From: Neorhizobium alkalisoli
GTDB lineage: Bacteria > Pseudomonadota > Alphaproteobacteria > Rhizobiales > Rhizobiaceae
Direction: 5' to 3'
DNA length: 64,000 bases
Assembly (NCBI RefSeq): GCF_002968635.1
Contig: NZ_PVBN01000003.1
Coordinates: 434,001 to 498,000 of the forward strand
The position numbers and the translations under genes were made by a program. Each line of letters opens with the position of its first letter. Within the stretch, counting starts at the first letter, position 1. Of this stretch, positions 37,225 through 45,837 are shown piece by piece. The notes below the pieces were generated by a model, which did no database searches, was not told where the DNA came from, and saw only the letters and a program-made list of their open reading frames with translations.

Positions 37225-38399
37225 GCGTAACGCTGAACTTTACGCGCGAGGAATATGCCGAGCGCCTTTCCAAGGCTCGCCGCGCCATGGAAACGGCAGG
37301 GATCGATCTGCTGATCGTCACCGATCCGTCCAACATGCATTGGCTTACCGGCTATGACGGCTGGTCCTTCTATGTGCATCAATGCGTGCTGGTACCGCCG
37401 AGCGGCGAGCCGATCTGGTACGGCCGCAAACAGGACGCCAACGGCGCAAAGCGCACCGCCTACCTCGACCACGCCAATATTATCGGCTACCCGGATCACT
37501 ACGTGCAGTCGTCCGAGCGCCACCCGATGGATCTCCTGTCGCAGATCATCGGCGAGCGCAAATGGTCGGGCCTGACGGTCGGCGTCGAGATGGATAACTA
37601 CTACTTCTCGGCCGCCGCCTTCGCGTCGCTAGAGAAGCATCTGCCGAATGCTCGTTTCAAGGATGCGGCAGGCCTCGTCAACTGGCAACGTGCTGTCAAA
37701 AGCCCGACAGAACTCGACTACATGCGCAAGGCCGGCAAGATCGTCGAACTGATGCACAAACGTATCGTCGATGTCGTCGAACCGGGCATGCGCAAATGCG
37801 ATCTGGTCGCCGAGATTTATGATGCCGGTATTCGAGGGACCTCGGAATTCGGCGGCGACTATCCGGCGATCGTGCCGCTTCTACCCTCGGGAGCAGATGC
37901 TTCCGCGCCGCACCTGACCTGGGACGACAAGCCGATGCGGCTGGGCGAAGGCACGTTCTTCGAAATCGCCGGCGCCTACAAACGCTATCATTGCCCACTG
38001 TCGCGTACCGTGTTCCTGGGCAAGCCGACCCAGGCCTTTCTCGACGCGGAGAAGGCGACGCTCGAAGGCATGGACGCAGGGCTTTCCGCGGCAAAGCCGG
38101 GCAATACCTGCGAGGATATCGCCAACGCCTTCTTCGCCGTCTTGAAGAAATACGGGATCATCAAGGACAATCGCACCGGTTATCCGATCGGTCTCTCCTA
38201 TCCGCCGGACTGGGGCGAACGCACCATGAGCCTACGCCCGGGCGACCGCACGGAACTGGTGCCCGGCATGACCTTCCATTTCATGACCGGCCTCTGGCTC
38301 GAGGACATGGGGCTGGAGATCACCGAAAGCATCGCGATCACCCAAACCGGCGTCGAATGCCTGTCGAACGTGCCGCGCCAGCTGTTCGTGAAGGGCTAA
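37221..38399 (+). CDS. Ectoine hydrolase DoeA (EutD)
   Basis: This 392-residue M24 'pita-bread' protein starts at the GTG at 37221, overlapping the eutC stop (GTGA). It opens the ectoine ring to N-acetyl-diaminobutyrate. The usual two M24 Asp metal ligands are replaced (Glu at 248 in GTFFEIAGA and Pro at 259 in YHCPLSRT), as in creatinase-like members that work without metals. The late Glu in EITES remains. The far longer frame from 36855 is a read-through of another phase. Confidence 0.92.
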   Translation: MSVTLNFTREEYAERLSKARRAMETAGIDLLIVTDPSNMHWLTGYDGWSFYVHQCVLVPPSGEPIWYGRKQDANGAKRTAYLDHANIIGYPDHYVQSSERHPMDLLSQIIGERKWSGLTVGVEMDNYYFSAAAFASLEKHLPNARFKDAAGLVNWQRAVKSPTELDYMRKAGKIVELMHKRIVDVVEPGMRKCDLVAEIYDAGIRGTSEFGGDYPAIVPLLPSGADASAPHLTWDDKPMRLGEGTFFEIAGAYKRYHCPLSRTVFLGKPTQAFLDAEKATLEGMDAGLSAAKPGNTCEDIANAFFAVLKKYGIIKDNRTGYPIGLSYPPDWGERTMSLRPGDRTELVPGMTFHFMTGLWLEDMGLEITESIAITQTGVECLSNVPRQLFVKG

Positions 38400-38403
38400 C
38401 ACC

Positions 38404-39417
38404 ATGCTGACCACCGGGCTTCGCCCCTCGCCGATCACTCCTTCCGTCGATTTCGATGGAAAGGGCGTGCAGCACGGCCACCTGCGCCTGCCCTATAGCC
38501 GAGACGACAGCGCATGGGGCTCGGTGATGATTCCGATCTGCGTCATCGCCAATGACGAGGGGCCAACCGCCCTTCTGACTGGAGCCAATCATGGGGACGA
38601 GTATGAGGGACCGGCCGCTCTCTTCGAACTGGCGCAAACGCTCGATCCGTCACAGGTGAGCGGCCGCATCATCATCGTCCCGGCGCTCAACTATCCCGCA
38701 TTTCGCGCCGGCACGCGCACCTCGCCGATTGATCGCGGCAACCTGAACCGCAGCTTTCCAGGTCGCCCGGATGGCACGGTGACGGAAAAGATCGCCGACT
38801 ATGTGACGCGCCATCTGATCCCGCTGGCCGACATCGTGCTCGACTTCCATTCAGGCGGCAAGACGCTCGACTTCCTGCCCTATGCCGCAGCTCACGAGCT
38901 GCCCGACAAGGATCAGGAAGCGCGTTGTTTCGACGCGGTGGCCGCCTTCGCGGCCCCCTATTCGATGAGGATGCTGGAGATCGATGCGGTCGGCATGCTG
39001 GATACGACGGTTGAGGAGATGGGGAAGGTATTCGTTACCACCGAGCTCGGCGGTGCTGGCACGGCCAGCGCAAAATCCATCGAGATTGCGCGAAAAGGTA
39101 GCTTCAATCTCCTGCGTCATGCCGGAATCTTGAAGGGCGGCCTGAATGTTCAGCCGACGCGATGGCTGGACATGCCCTCGAACGATTGCTTCACGTTCGC
39201 GCAGGATGACGGGTTGATTGCGTTTGCACGTGATCTCGGTGACCCAGTTCAGATCGGAGAGATCATCGCCCAAGTCTACCCCATCGGCAAGACCGGCATT
39301 GCTCCGATCAAATATCGTGCCGCCATGGACGGCGTGCTTGCCGCCCGTCACGTGCCCGGTCTCATCAAGGCCGGCGATTGCCTTTCCGTCATCGCGACGA
39401 TCGCGGAGAAACCTTAA
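38404..39417 (+). CDS. N-alpha-acetyl-diaminobutyrate deacetylase DoeB (EutE)
   Basis: This 337-residue zinc hydrolase of the succinylglutamate desuccinylase/aspartoacylase family has the zinc ligands in ANHGDEYEG (H63, E66) and LDFHSGG (H149), plus the substrate Arg/Asn segment RGNLNRSFPG. It removes acetate from the DoeA product to give L-2,4-diaminobutyrate for DoeD. It begins four bases after the doeA stop. Confidence 0.92.
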   Translation: MLTTGLRPSPITPSVDFDGKGVQHGHLRLPYSRDDSAWGSVMIPICVIANDEGPTALLTGANHGDEYEGPAALFELAQTLDPSQVSGRIIIVPALNYPAFRAGTRTSPIDRGNLNRSFPGRPDGTVTEKIADYVTRHLIPLADIVLDFHSGGKTLDFLPYAAAHELPDKDQEARCFDAVAAFAAPYSMRMLEIDAVGMLDTTVEEMGKVFVTTELGGAGTASAKSIEIARKGSFNLLRHAGILKGGLNVQPTRWLDMPSNDCFTFAQDDGLIAFARDLGDPVQIGEIIAQVYPIGKTGIAPIKYRAAMDGVLAARHVPGLIKAGDCLSVIATIAEKP

Positions 39418-39478
39418 GCCCTAACACGACGCGAGATCCGAAAACGGACCGCAAACCATCAACCAGAGGAGAATGAAC

Positions 39479-40330
39479 ATGCACATCATGAAAATCGCCG
39501 GGCTTTCGGCCCTCGCCCTCAGCCTGACCATCACATCTGCCAGCGCGCTCACCGTCAAAGAGGTCAAGGAGCAGGGTTACATCCGTGCCGCGACCGCCAA
39601 TGAAGTCCCCTATTCCTACATGCAGCCGGACGGCACGTCCGCCGGCATCGGACCGGATGTCGCCAACGCCGTCCTGAAGTCTATGGGTGTAGAGGAAGTC
39701 AATTGGACGGTGACGCCCTTCGGCACGCTCATCCCGGGCCTGAAGGCACGGCGTTTCGACTTCGCCGCAGCCGAGCAGAATATCTCGCCCGAACGCTGCA
39801 AACAGGTCGCCTTCACCGAGCCGAATTCGTCCTATGGCGAAGGATTGTTGGTGAAGAAGGGCAATCCGAAAGGCCTGAAGACCTATGCCGACATCGCGAA
39901 AGACCCATCGCTCAAGGTCGCGGTGGTTTCGGGTGCCAACAATGTCGACTTCCTGCGCGCCGTCGGCGTCAAGGAAGAACAGATCGTCTTCATTCCAGCC
40001 AATGCCGATGCGATCCCGACTGTGCAGAGCCGGGCCGACGCCTATGCGGCGACGGAGTTGACCGTCTCAGAACTCGCGAAGGCCCAAGCCCAGGTCGAGC
40101 AGGTAGCCCCCTTCGAAGATCCTATCGTCAAGGGCGCACCGGTCCGCAATTATGGCGGTTTTGCCTTCCGCCCGGAAGACAAGGAACTGCGCGACGCCTT
40201 CAATGCAGCCCTTGTCGAGTTCCGCAAGACGGACGGTTACAAGAAGATCCTCGCCAAGTACGGCCTCTCGGAACAGAGTATCGCTGCGGCTGCGGAAAAG
40301 AACGTCGCCGATCTTTGTGCTGGCAAGTAA
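39479..40330 (+). CDS. Ectoine/hydroxyectoine-binding protein EhuB
   Basis: This 283-residue periplasmic binding protein of the amino-acid (SBP_bac_3) type has a Sec signal peptide ending SASA. It shows VPYSYMQPDGTSAGIGPDVANAV and FDFAAAEQNISPERCKQVAFT, the hallmarks of the class. AGAGGAG sits seven bases before the ATG at 39479, so I prefer it to the ATG at 39473. First gene of the ehuBCDA transporter. Confidence 0.9.
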   Translation: MHIMKIAGLSALALSLTITSASALTVKEVKEQGYIRAATANEVPYSYMQPDGTSAGIGPDVANAVLKSMGVEEVNWTVTPFGTLIPGLKARRFDFAAAEQNISPERCKQVAFTEPNSSYGEGLLVKKGNPKGLKTYADIAKDPSLKVAVVSGANNVDFLRAVGVKEEQIVFIPANADAIPTVQSRADAYAATELTVSELAKAQAQVEQVAPFEDPIVKGAPVRNYGGFAFRPEDKELRDAFNAALVEFRKTDGYKKILAKYGLSEQSIAAAAEKNVADLCAGK

Positions 40331-40340
40331 CGGAAAAAGG

Positions 40341-40360
40341 CGCTCGGCTCTGGCCGGGCG
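40341..40360 (+). other. Intercistronic stem-loop after ehuB
   Basis: CGCTCGG (40341-40347) pairs with CCGGGCG (40354-40360) with one G-T pair around a 6-nt loop, ten bases after the ehuB stop. No T-tract follows. Probably stabilises or partly uncouples the abundant binding-protein message. Confidence 0.5.
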
Positions 40361-40389
40361 TCATCCGTTGAACCCCGGGAGACTTCCAG

Positions 40390-41055
40390 ATGGACTGGAC
40401 AGCCTACCTGCCTATGCTCTGGCAAGGCGCGACCGTCACCATGACGATCACCCTGGCGGCGATTGTCGTAGGCACCGTGCTTGCCTTCTTCTTCGGAATC
40501 CTGCGTGTAGAAGGCGGGCCGATCCTGTCGGCTATCGCGCTTTGTTACACGGAGGTGTTTCGCGGTACATCGCTGCTCGTCCAGCTTTTCTGGTTCTACT
40601 ATGCACTGCCGTTGGTTGGTTTGAGCTTCGACCCGATCACGACCGGCATTCTGGTGCTGGCAGCCCATGCGGGCGGCTATGGCGCGGAAATCGTGCGCGG
40701 TGCGCTCTCGTCAGTCTCGGTGCAGCAGTTGGAAGCGGCCCGCGCGTTGAACTTCAACCGGTTTCAGACGCTGTTTCGCATTTCGTTGCCGCAGGCGGTC
40801 GTTGAGATGATGCCGGCCTTCGGCAATCTCGCCATCGAGACGCTGAAGCTCTCGTCTCTCGTATCTCTGATCTCCATTGCCGATCTCACTTTTTCAGCCC
40901 AGTCGATCCGCAACATCACCCTCGACAGTACGAGCATCTATTCGATCACGCTCGTCTGCTACTTCGCCATGTCGCTCGTGCTGATGGTCGCGATTCGAGT
41001 GATCGAGCATTTCGTGCGGCGCGGCAACGTTTTCCCGCGCTCGGCCCATTCCTAA
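40390..41055 (+). CDS. Ectoine ABC permease EhuC
   Basis: This 221-residue polar amino-acid-type permease has about five membrane segments. The coupling region is VQQLEAARALNFNRFQTLFRISLPQAV and the FRGTSLLVQLFWFYYALP stretch is diagnostic of the HisMQ class. It lies 60 bases after ehuB and 13 bases before ehuD. Confidence 0.92.
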   Translation: MDWTAYLPMLWQGATVTMTITLAAIVVGTVLAFFFGILRVEGGPILSAIALCYTEVFRGTSLLVQLFWFYYALPLVGLSFDPITTGILVLAAHAGGYGAEIVRGALSSVSVQQLEAARALNFNRFQTLFRISLPQAVVEMMPAFGNLAIETLKLSSLVSLISIADLTFSAQSIRNITLDSTSIYSITLVCYFAMSLVLMVAIRVIEHFVRRGNVFPRSAHS

Positions 41056-41068
41056 GGATTGTATCTCC

Positions 41069-41761
41069 ATGATGTATGGCTACGAGTGGGACACGACCAC
41101 CTGGATCACCTACACGACCTCGATCCTGCCCATCATCCTGATCGGCCTGACGGTGACGTTGAAGGCCGCCGCCGCCGGCTTTTCCATCGCGCTTGTGCTC
41201 GGCCTCGTGTTTGCACTGCTGCGCCGCAGCCGGGTCAAGGCAATCTCCTGGACTACGGCCTTCATTGTCGAATTCCTGCGTGACACGCCGCTTCTGGTGC
41301 AGCTATTCTTTCTCTATTACGTGCTGCCGGATTTCGGTGTCGTGCTACCCGCCTTTCTCACCGGTGCACTCGCGCTCGGTCTGCAATATGCGGCCTATAC
41401 GTCGGAGGTCTATCGCGGCGGCATCGAGGCTATACACTATGGCCAATGGGAGGCCTCGACCGCGCTCAATCTGACACGGGCGCAGACCTATCGCGACATC
41501 ATCATTCCCCAGGCCATCCCTCGCATCGTGCCCGCCATGGGCAACTATCTCGTCGCCATGATCAAGGAAACACCGGTTCTTTCCGTGGTCACCGTTCTTG
41601 AAATGATGGGCCTCGCCAACATGATCGGCGAACGCACCTTCGAGTATCTCGTGCCGCTGACGCTTGTCGGCCTAATCTTCCTTCTCCTGACGCTTATCTG
41701 CTCGGCCGGCCTCCACCGCCTGCAGCAAGTTCTTCCGAAAGCAGGAATACCCTTGCGATGA
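41069..41761 (+). CDS. Ectoine ABC permease EhuD
   Basis: This 230-residue HisMQ-class permease contains [20 protein letters not shown] and the coupling loop [25 protein letters not shown]. It partners EhuC; its stop overlaps the ehuA start by four bases. Confidence 0.92.
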   Translation: MMYGYEWDTTTWITYTTSILPIILIGLTVTLKAAAAGFSIALVLGLVFALLRRSRVKAISWTTAFIVEFLRDTPLLVQLFFLYYVLPDFGVVLPAFLTGALALGLQYAAYTSEVYRGGIEAIHYGQWEASTALNLTRAQTYRDIIIPQAIPRIVPAMGNYLVAMIKETPVLSVVTVLEMMGLANMIGERTFEYLVPLTLVGLIFLLLTLICSAGLHRLQQVLPKAGIPLR

Positions 41762-42537
41762 CCGACAACATCAACCCGCCCATCATCGAGTTTTCCGACG
41801 TCAGCAAGCGCTTCGGCATTCTGACGGTGCTCGACCAGTTCAATTTCAGCGTCGCGAAGGGCGAAAAGGTCACCCTAATCGGCCCCTCCGGCTCTGGAAA
41901 ATCGACAGTTCTGCGCATCCTGATGACATTAGAGCCGTTCCAGGAGGGCAAGCTGACGCTCGCCGACGTTTCCTATCACGAGGCGGGCGGCAAAGGCCCT
42001 TTTCGGGCCTCGGAAAAACATCTGCGTCAGATCCGCAATCATGTCGGTATGGTCTTCCAGAGCTTCAATCTCTTCCCGCATATGACGGTTCTTCGAAACG
42101 TTGTCGAAGCACCGGTTCGAGTGCTGGGAATAGCGCGTGCGGAAGCTGAGGAGCGTGCGAATGAGCTGCTCCGGATGGTTGGACTTGCGGATAAGAAAGA
42201 CCACTATCCGGTGCAACTATCCGGCGGACAGCAGCAGCGCGTCGCTATCGCTCGCGCTCTGGCCATGCGTCCGCGTGTCCTGCTTTTCGATGAGCCGACC
42301 TCGGCGCTCGACCCGCAACTGGTTGGCGAAGTGCTGTCGGTCATCCGCGGACTGGCGCATGAGCACGATCTGACCATGTTGCTCGTCACCCACGAGATGC
42401 GCTTTGCCCGCGAAGTGTCGGATCGCGTCTGCTTTTTCGACAAAGGTCGCATTTGCGAGCAGGGAACACCCGAAGAGATTTTCGAAGCACCGAAGCAGGA
42501 GCGAACTCGCGAGTTTCTCTCTTCGGTACTGCGATAG
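41758..42537 (+). CDS. Ectoine ABC transporter ATPase EhuA
   Basis: This 259-residue polar amino-acid-type ATPase has Walker [26 protein letters not shown], signature [14 protein letters not shown], Walker [13 protein letters not shown] and the H-loop THE in the [10 protein letters not shown] sequence, all standard for this class. It is the last gene of the ectoine locus; in S. meliloti ehuA comes first, so the order differs here. Confidence 0.93.
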   Translation: MTDNINPPIIEFSDVSKRFGILTVLDQFNFSVAKGEKVTLIGPSGSGKSTVLRILMTLEPFQEGKLTLADVSYHEAGGKGPFRASEKHLRQIRNHVGMVFQSFNLFPHMTVLRNVVEAPVRVLGIARAEAEERANELLRMVGLADKKDHYPVQLSGGQQQRVAIARALAMRPRVLLFDEPTSALDPQLVGEVLSVIRGLAHEHDLTMLLVTHEMRFAREVSDRVCFFDKGRICEQGTPEEIFEAPKQERTREFLSSVLR

Positions 42538-42754
42538 CTCAAACTGCTGGCTATAATATCGCGCCCGATACAAAGCAAACGACCCCGGTGCTCTGAATGC
42601 CGGGACGCTGACCTTCACTCAGTGGACTTAAGGCATCTGCTCCGTGGCCTTTGCAACAAACCAGCACGACTTGCACGTCAGCCATTTGGGCGAGATCGCA
42701 AACAAGGATGCGCTGCGCAGCCATTGTATCGGAACAATTGTCATCCATCCCGAG
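42538..42754. other. Gap after ehuA, no supported gene
   Basis: A 65-codon minus-strand frame (42551-42748) lacks a convincing start signal and family. A short CCCGG/CCGGG inverted pair near 42582-42600 is the only structure seen. No clear terminator with a T-tract follows ehuA. Confidence 0.4.
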
Positions 42755-42877
42755 CTACATGGTGAACCGCCTCGAGAAAATAATCAGGAGGGCAAGCGGC
42801 CCTCCGAAAAGGGCGGCCATCAGGATGGCGGAAAGGAGAAACCTGCCGAAGAGGCGGAGAATGGCGGTACGGGTCAT
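42755..42877 (-). CDS. Small putative membrane protein (40 aa)
   Basis: It begins MTRTAILRLFGRFLL and is almost entirely one membrane helix (FLLSAILMAALFGGPLALLIIF) with a basic tail. Its ATG overlaps the stop of the preceding reading frame (ATGA), an arrangement typical of real coupled genes. It is too short for family recognition. Coding status is uncertain, because the upstream partner appears frameshifted. Confidence 0.35.
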   Translation of the reverse strand: MTRTAILRLFGRFLLSAILMAALFGGPLALLIIFSRRFTM

Positions 42878-43166
42878 TGCTTTGCCTGTTTCGGCGATTG
42901 ACGTTCGGTCTGGCCGGTGGAATGCGTCAGCACTCTCCCTGCAATCCAGTGGGTCAGACTGTCGATGTAGGAGAGGATGACAGGCAACGCGATCAGGGTC
43001 AGCGCGGTTTATCGAGCTGGCTTGCCGCAACCGCCCTCACGACCTCTTTCACCCGTTCATTCGTATCGATCGTTCCGCGTGCGGGATCGATAAACACGAC
43101 GGCGACGTAGACGCCTCCCAAAAGCATCCCTGCCTTGGTCAATCTCATCGTCCATTTCAAAGCCAT
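42874..43166 (-). pseudogene. Small protein gene apparently broken by a frameshift
   Basis: From the ATG at 43166, ten bases after AAGGA, the frame reads through one membrane-like segment (KAGMLLGGVYVAVVFIDPARG) and stops at a TGA near 43000. The next frame immediately continues with coding-like sequence (TLIALPVILSYIDSLTHWIAG) to a stop at 42874. A single-base deletion or insertion near 43000-43006 would join the two into one protein of about 97 residues. I do not recognise the family; a sequencing error is an alternative. Confidence 0.45.
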
Positions 43167-43199
43167 AAGCGACATTCCTTGGATGTGAAGCACGACCAC

Positions 43200-43751
43200 C
43201 CACGGATGGCGTGTCGCACTTCGCTACTGAATGGCTCCGGTTGCTAGGCTTAGACAATTGCGGCAGCATTACCCGATGGTCCGCTTGTCCTCGGAATGTT
43301 GCTGCAACTTTCGCAGCCGAAAAGAACGGGACAGGAAACTCCTCCCACCGTTTGACGTGGGAAAGCCCTCATTTGATGCGCCGGCCCGGATGTTCTCCGT
43401 ATTGAATGGATGGACGGATGAGGTCCGCTCTGTCACAAGCTGATCAGGACGCGACCGCCGATAGATTTAGATCGGGGTCGGGCAACCGATTGACGTCACG
43501 TTGCTGCCGCGAGATCACGCAGGCCGTCCTCATCGACCATGCATACTGGCGATGCGCATTTCGCGATCTCGACCGGGGTCCAACAGCCTTCCGTTGCCCG
43601 CCCTCGGCCACGCGTCGGCTGAAAACCTGCGGTTCCTCGATTACCTGATCTACGAGTCCGCGCTGACAGGCACTGGGAAGCCTCTCGCTTGGCGCGCAGC
43701 AGCGCGTTGCAGGTCCAGACAGCGCGCTTCTGCGCAAAGCCTAAATGAGAT
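43200..43751. other. Gene-free stretch, probably decayed
   Basis: About 550 bases without a gene I can support. Several frames of 60-97 codons are open on both strands, but none has a ribosome-binding site, a recognisable motif or consistent codon use. Its 3' part must hold the promoter of the glycoside cluster beginning at 43808. Confidence 0.5.
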
Positions 43752-43767
43752 TGCAAACGTTTGAAAT
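43752..43767. promoter_or_regulatory. LacI-type operator upstream of the glycoside operon
   Basis: TGCAAACGTTTGAAAT contains the perfect palindrome CAAACGTTTG (43754-43763), the AAACGTTT core typical of LacI-family sites. The same 16-mer with one change lies upstream of the lacI gene (55965-55980). It is 40 bases before the first gene of the plus-strand operon. Confidence 0.75.
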
Positions 43768-43807
43768 GCTGGTTAACTAGTCGAAGGAGCGATTTGGAGG
43801 AGAAATC

Positions 43808-44857
43808 GTGGAGGAGTGCCGTCTTGTGCTTGCGGCAGAGCGCCGGCTGGCGTTCGAGCCATTGGCCCTTTCGACCTTACAGGCCGGAGATGTATTAATC
43901 CGCACGCTCTATTCCGGAGTGAGCGCCGGCACGGAACTGTCGCAATATCGCGGCACCAGCCCGTTTATGAAACGCCAATGGGACGTCGAAACCCGCATGT
44001 TTCGCGACGGTACGCCGAGCTGGACCTACCCAGTGCGAAATCTTGGCTATGAGGAAGTCGGCATAGTGGAGCTGGTCGGAGCCGCGGTGACGCGGATTAA
44101 ACCCGGCGACCACGTCTTCGGCACCTGGAACCATTGCACTGCGCATGTGATGAGCGAGGCGGAGGCCGCGATGCGACTGATGCCCGCCGGAGCCGATCCG
44201 CGCATCGGCGTGTTCTCCCATATCGGCGCGGTGGCGTTGAACGGCATCCACGACGCTCGCATTCGTCTCGGCGACCTGGTCGTCGTGTTTGGCCTTGGCG
44301 TCCCCGGACAGATTGTGGTGCAAGCCGCGCGCGCCTCGGGAGCGACCGTCATCGGTGTAGATCCCCTGGAGAACCGGCGCGCACTGGCGGCCACGCTCGG
44401 CGCGCATCGCGTGTTTGATCCGAACGAAGGCTCCATAGCCGATATCATCAAGGGCGAGACAGGCGGACGCGGCGCAGACATCTGCATCGAGGTCTCCGGA
44501 GCGCCGCTTGCCCTGGCGGAGGCAATACGTACGGTCGCCTATTCAAGTCGTGTCGTCGCAATGGGTTTCTTTCAAGGGGAGACGCGCGGGTTGCATCTTG
44601 GCGACGAGTTTCATCACAATCGCATCGAGCTGATCTGCAGCCAGATCTCCGGCGTCGCACCCGAGGCCAGCCATCGCTGGTCAAAGCCGAGGCTCTGGCA
44701 GACAGCAGTCCGGCTGCAGCACGAGGGCGTACTGGACCTGATCCCGTTGATCACCGACGAAACCCCGTTCGCCGAGGCACCGGCGCTGTTTGACCGGCTC
44801 GACAAAGGGGATCCGAACGTGCTGCAATCGGTTTTAACATTCAAGGCCGGCCAATGA
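43808..44857 (+). CDS. Medium-chain (zinc-type) dehydrogenase
   Basis: This 349-residue protein of the MDR/alcohol dehydrogenase superfamily starts at GTG with GGAGGAG six bases upstream. The catalytic-domain GYEEVGIVELVGAAVTRIKPGDHVFG and the Rossmann GLGVPGQIVVQAARASGATVIGVD are clear. The four-cysteine structural zinc loop is missing and the usual catalytic Cys is not evident in SGVSAGTEL, so metal dependence is doubtful. Coupled by ATGA to a Gfo/Idh/MocA gene, a pairing often seen in sugar oxidation. Confidence 0.85.
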   Translation: MEECRLVLAAERRLAFEPLALSTLQAGDVLIRTLYSGVSAGTELSQYRGTSPFMKRQWDVETRMFRDGTPSWTYPVRNLGYEEVGIVELVGAAVTRIKPGDHVFGTWNHCTAHVMSEAEAAMRLMPAGADPRIGVFSHIGAVALNGIHDARIRLGDLVVVFGLGVPGQIVVQAARASGATVIGVDPLENRRALAATLGAHRVFDPNEGSIADIIKGETGGRGADICIEVSGAPLALAEAIRTVAYSSRVVAMGFFQGETRGLHLGDEFHHNRIELICSQISGVAPEASHRWSKPRLWQTAVRLQHEGVLDLIPLITDETPFAEAPALFDRLDKGDPNVLQSVLTFKAGQ

Positions 44858-45837
44858 CTGCGCGATTGAGGGTTGCTTTGCTCGGCTGCGGCGGGATAGG
44901 CGCGCGTCATGCGGATGCGGTGGCCAAGTTGCCGGGGGAGATGCATCTGGTCGCCTGCTGTGGAAGGGAGGCCGATAAGACCGCTGCCTTTGCCGCGCGC
45001 TACCTTGCGCAACCCTTCGTTGATTTCGATCGCATGCTGGAGATGACCCAGCCGGACCTGCTTATCGTCGCCTTGCCACCCTTTGCGCATCAGGGGCAGG
45101 TCGAGGCGGCAGCCCGCGCTGGCGTCAATCTGCTGGTCGAAAAGCCGATCGCGCTGACGATGGAGCGCGCCGAAGCGCAGGTCGCGGCGACACGCGACGT
45201 CGTCGCCGCCTGCGGCTTCATGTATCGCCATGGCGCGGCGACCCAGGCTTGGGATACAGCACGCGCCCGCGGCGAGAGCGGCGTGGCAGGGCATTTCTCG
45301 GCGCAGTTTCATTGTAACGCACTGCATGCGCCATGGTGGCGCGAGCGAGACAAGGCCGGCGGGCAGATGGTCGAACAGATAATTCATCTGATTGATCTGG
45401 CCCGCCACACGCTCGGCATGCCTCAGACGGTCTATGCGCGCGCTGCAAACCTCTATCACCGCGACGTCGAGCGCTATGACACGGAGGACGTCAGCGCGAT
45501 CATTCTGGGCTACGACGATGGCCGCATCGGCGTGCTTCACGCCAGCAACGCCGCTGTTCCGGGCCGATGGGCCAAGCAATGGCAGATCGTCGCCGGGCGC
45601 ATGACCGGGCAATTCGCCGACTGGAACAATGCCGAATTCTTCGTCACCGGCACGCCGTCCGCACAGATCAGTATTCGCGACGAGCGCGACGTCTTCGTTG
45701 CGCAACTCGGCGATCTGGCCGAGGCAATTCGCCAACGCCGCGCGCCGCTTGTTCCCCTGGCCGACGGGGCGGCATCCCTGAAGATCGCGCTCGCCGCCCG
45801 TCAATCGGCAGAAGAGCGCCGGGAGATCGCGTTATGA
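44854..45837 (+). CDS. Gfo/Idh/MocA-family oxidoreductase
   Basis: This 327-residue protein has the N-terminal Rossmann motif LGCGGIGARHADAVAKL and the catalytic-lysine motif EKPIALT. Family members oxidise or reduce sugars and polyols with NAD(P). It overlaps both neighbours (ATGA at each end) and is predicted to act with the MDR enzyme on the glycoside or released sugar, for example by 3-keto formation; the exact reaction cannot be read. Confidence 0.88.
   Translation: MTARLRVALLGCGGIGARHADAVAKLPGEMHLVACCGREADKTAAFAARYLAQPFVDFDRMLEMTQPDLLIVALPPFAHQGQVEAAARAGVNLLVEKPIALTMERAEAQVAATRDVVAACGFMYRHGAATQAWDTARARGESGVAGHFSAQFHCNALHAPWWRERDKAGGQMVEQIIHLIDLARHTLGMPQTVYARAANLYHRDVERYDTEDVSAIILGYDDGRIGVLHASNAAVPGRWAKQWQIVAGRMTGQFADWNNAEFFVTGTPSAQISIRDERDVFVAQLGDLAEAIRQRRAPLVPLADGAASLKIALAARQSAEERREIAL

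Noticed and set aside
44614..45804. Minus-strand open frame of 396 codons
   Set aside because: Antisense of the Gfo/Idh/MocA gene; no recognisable domain.
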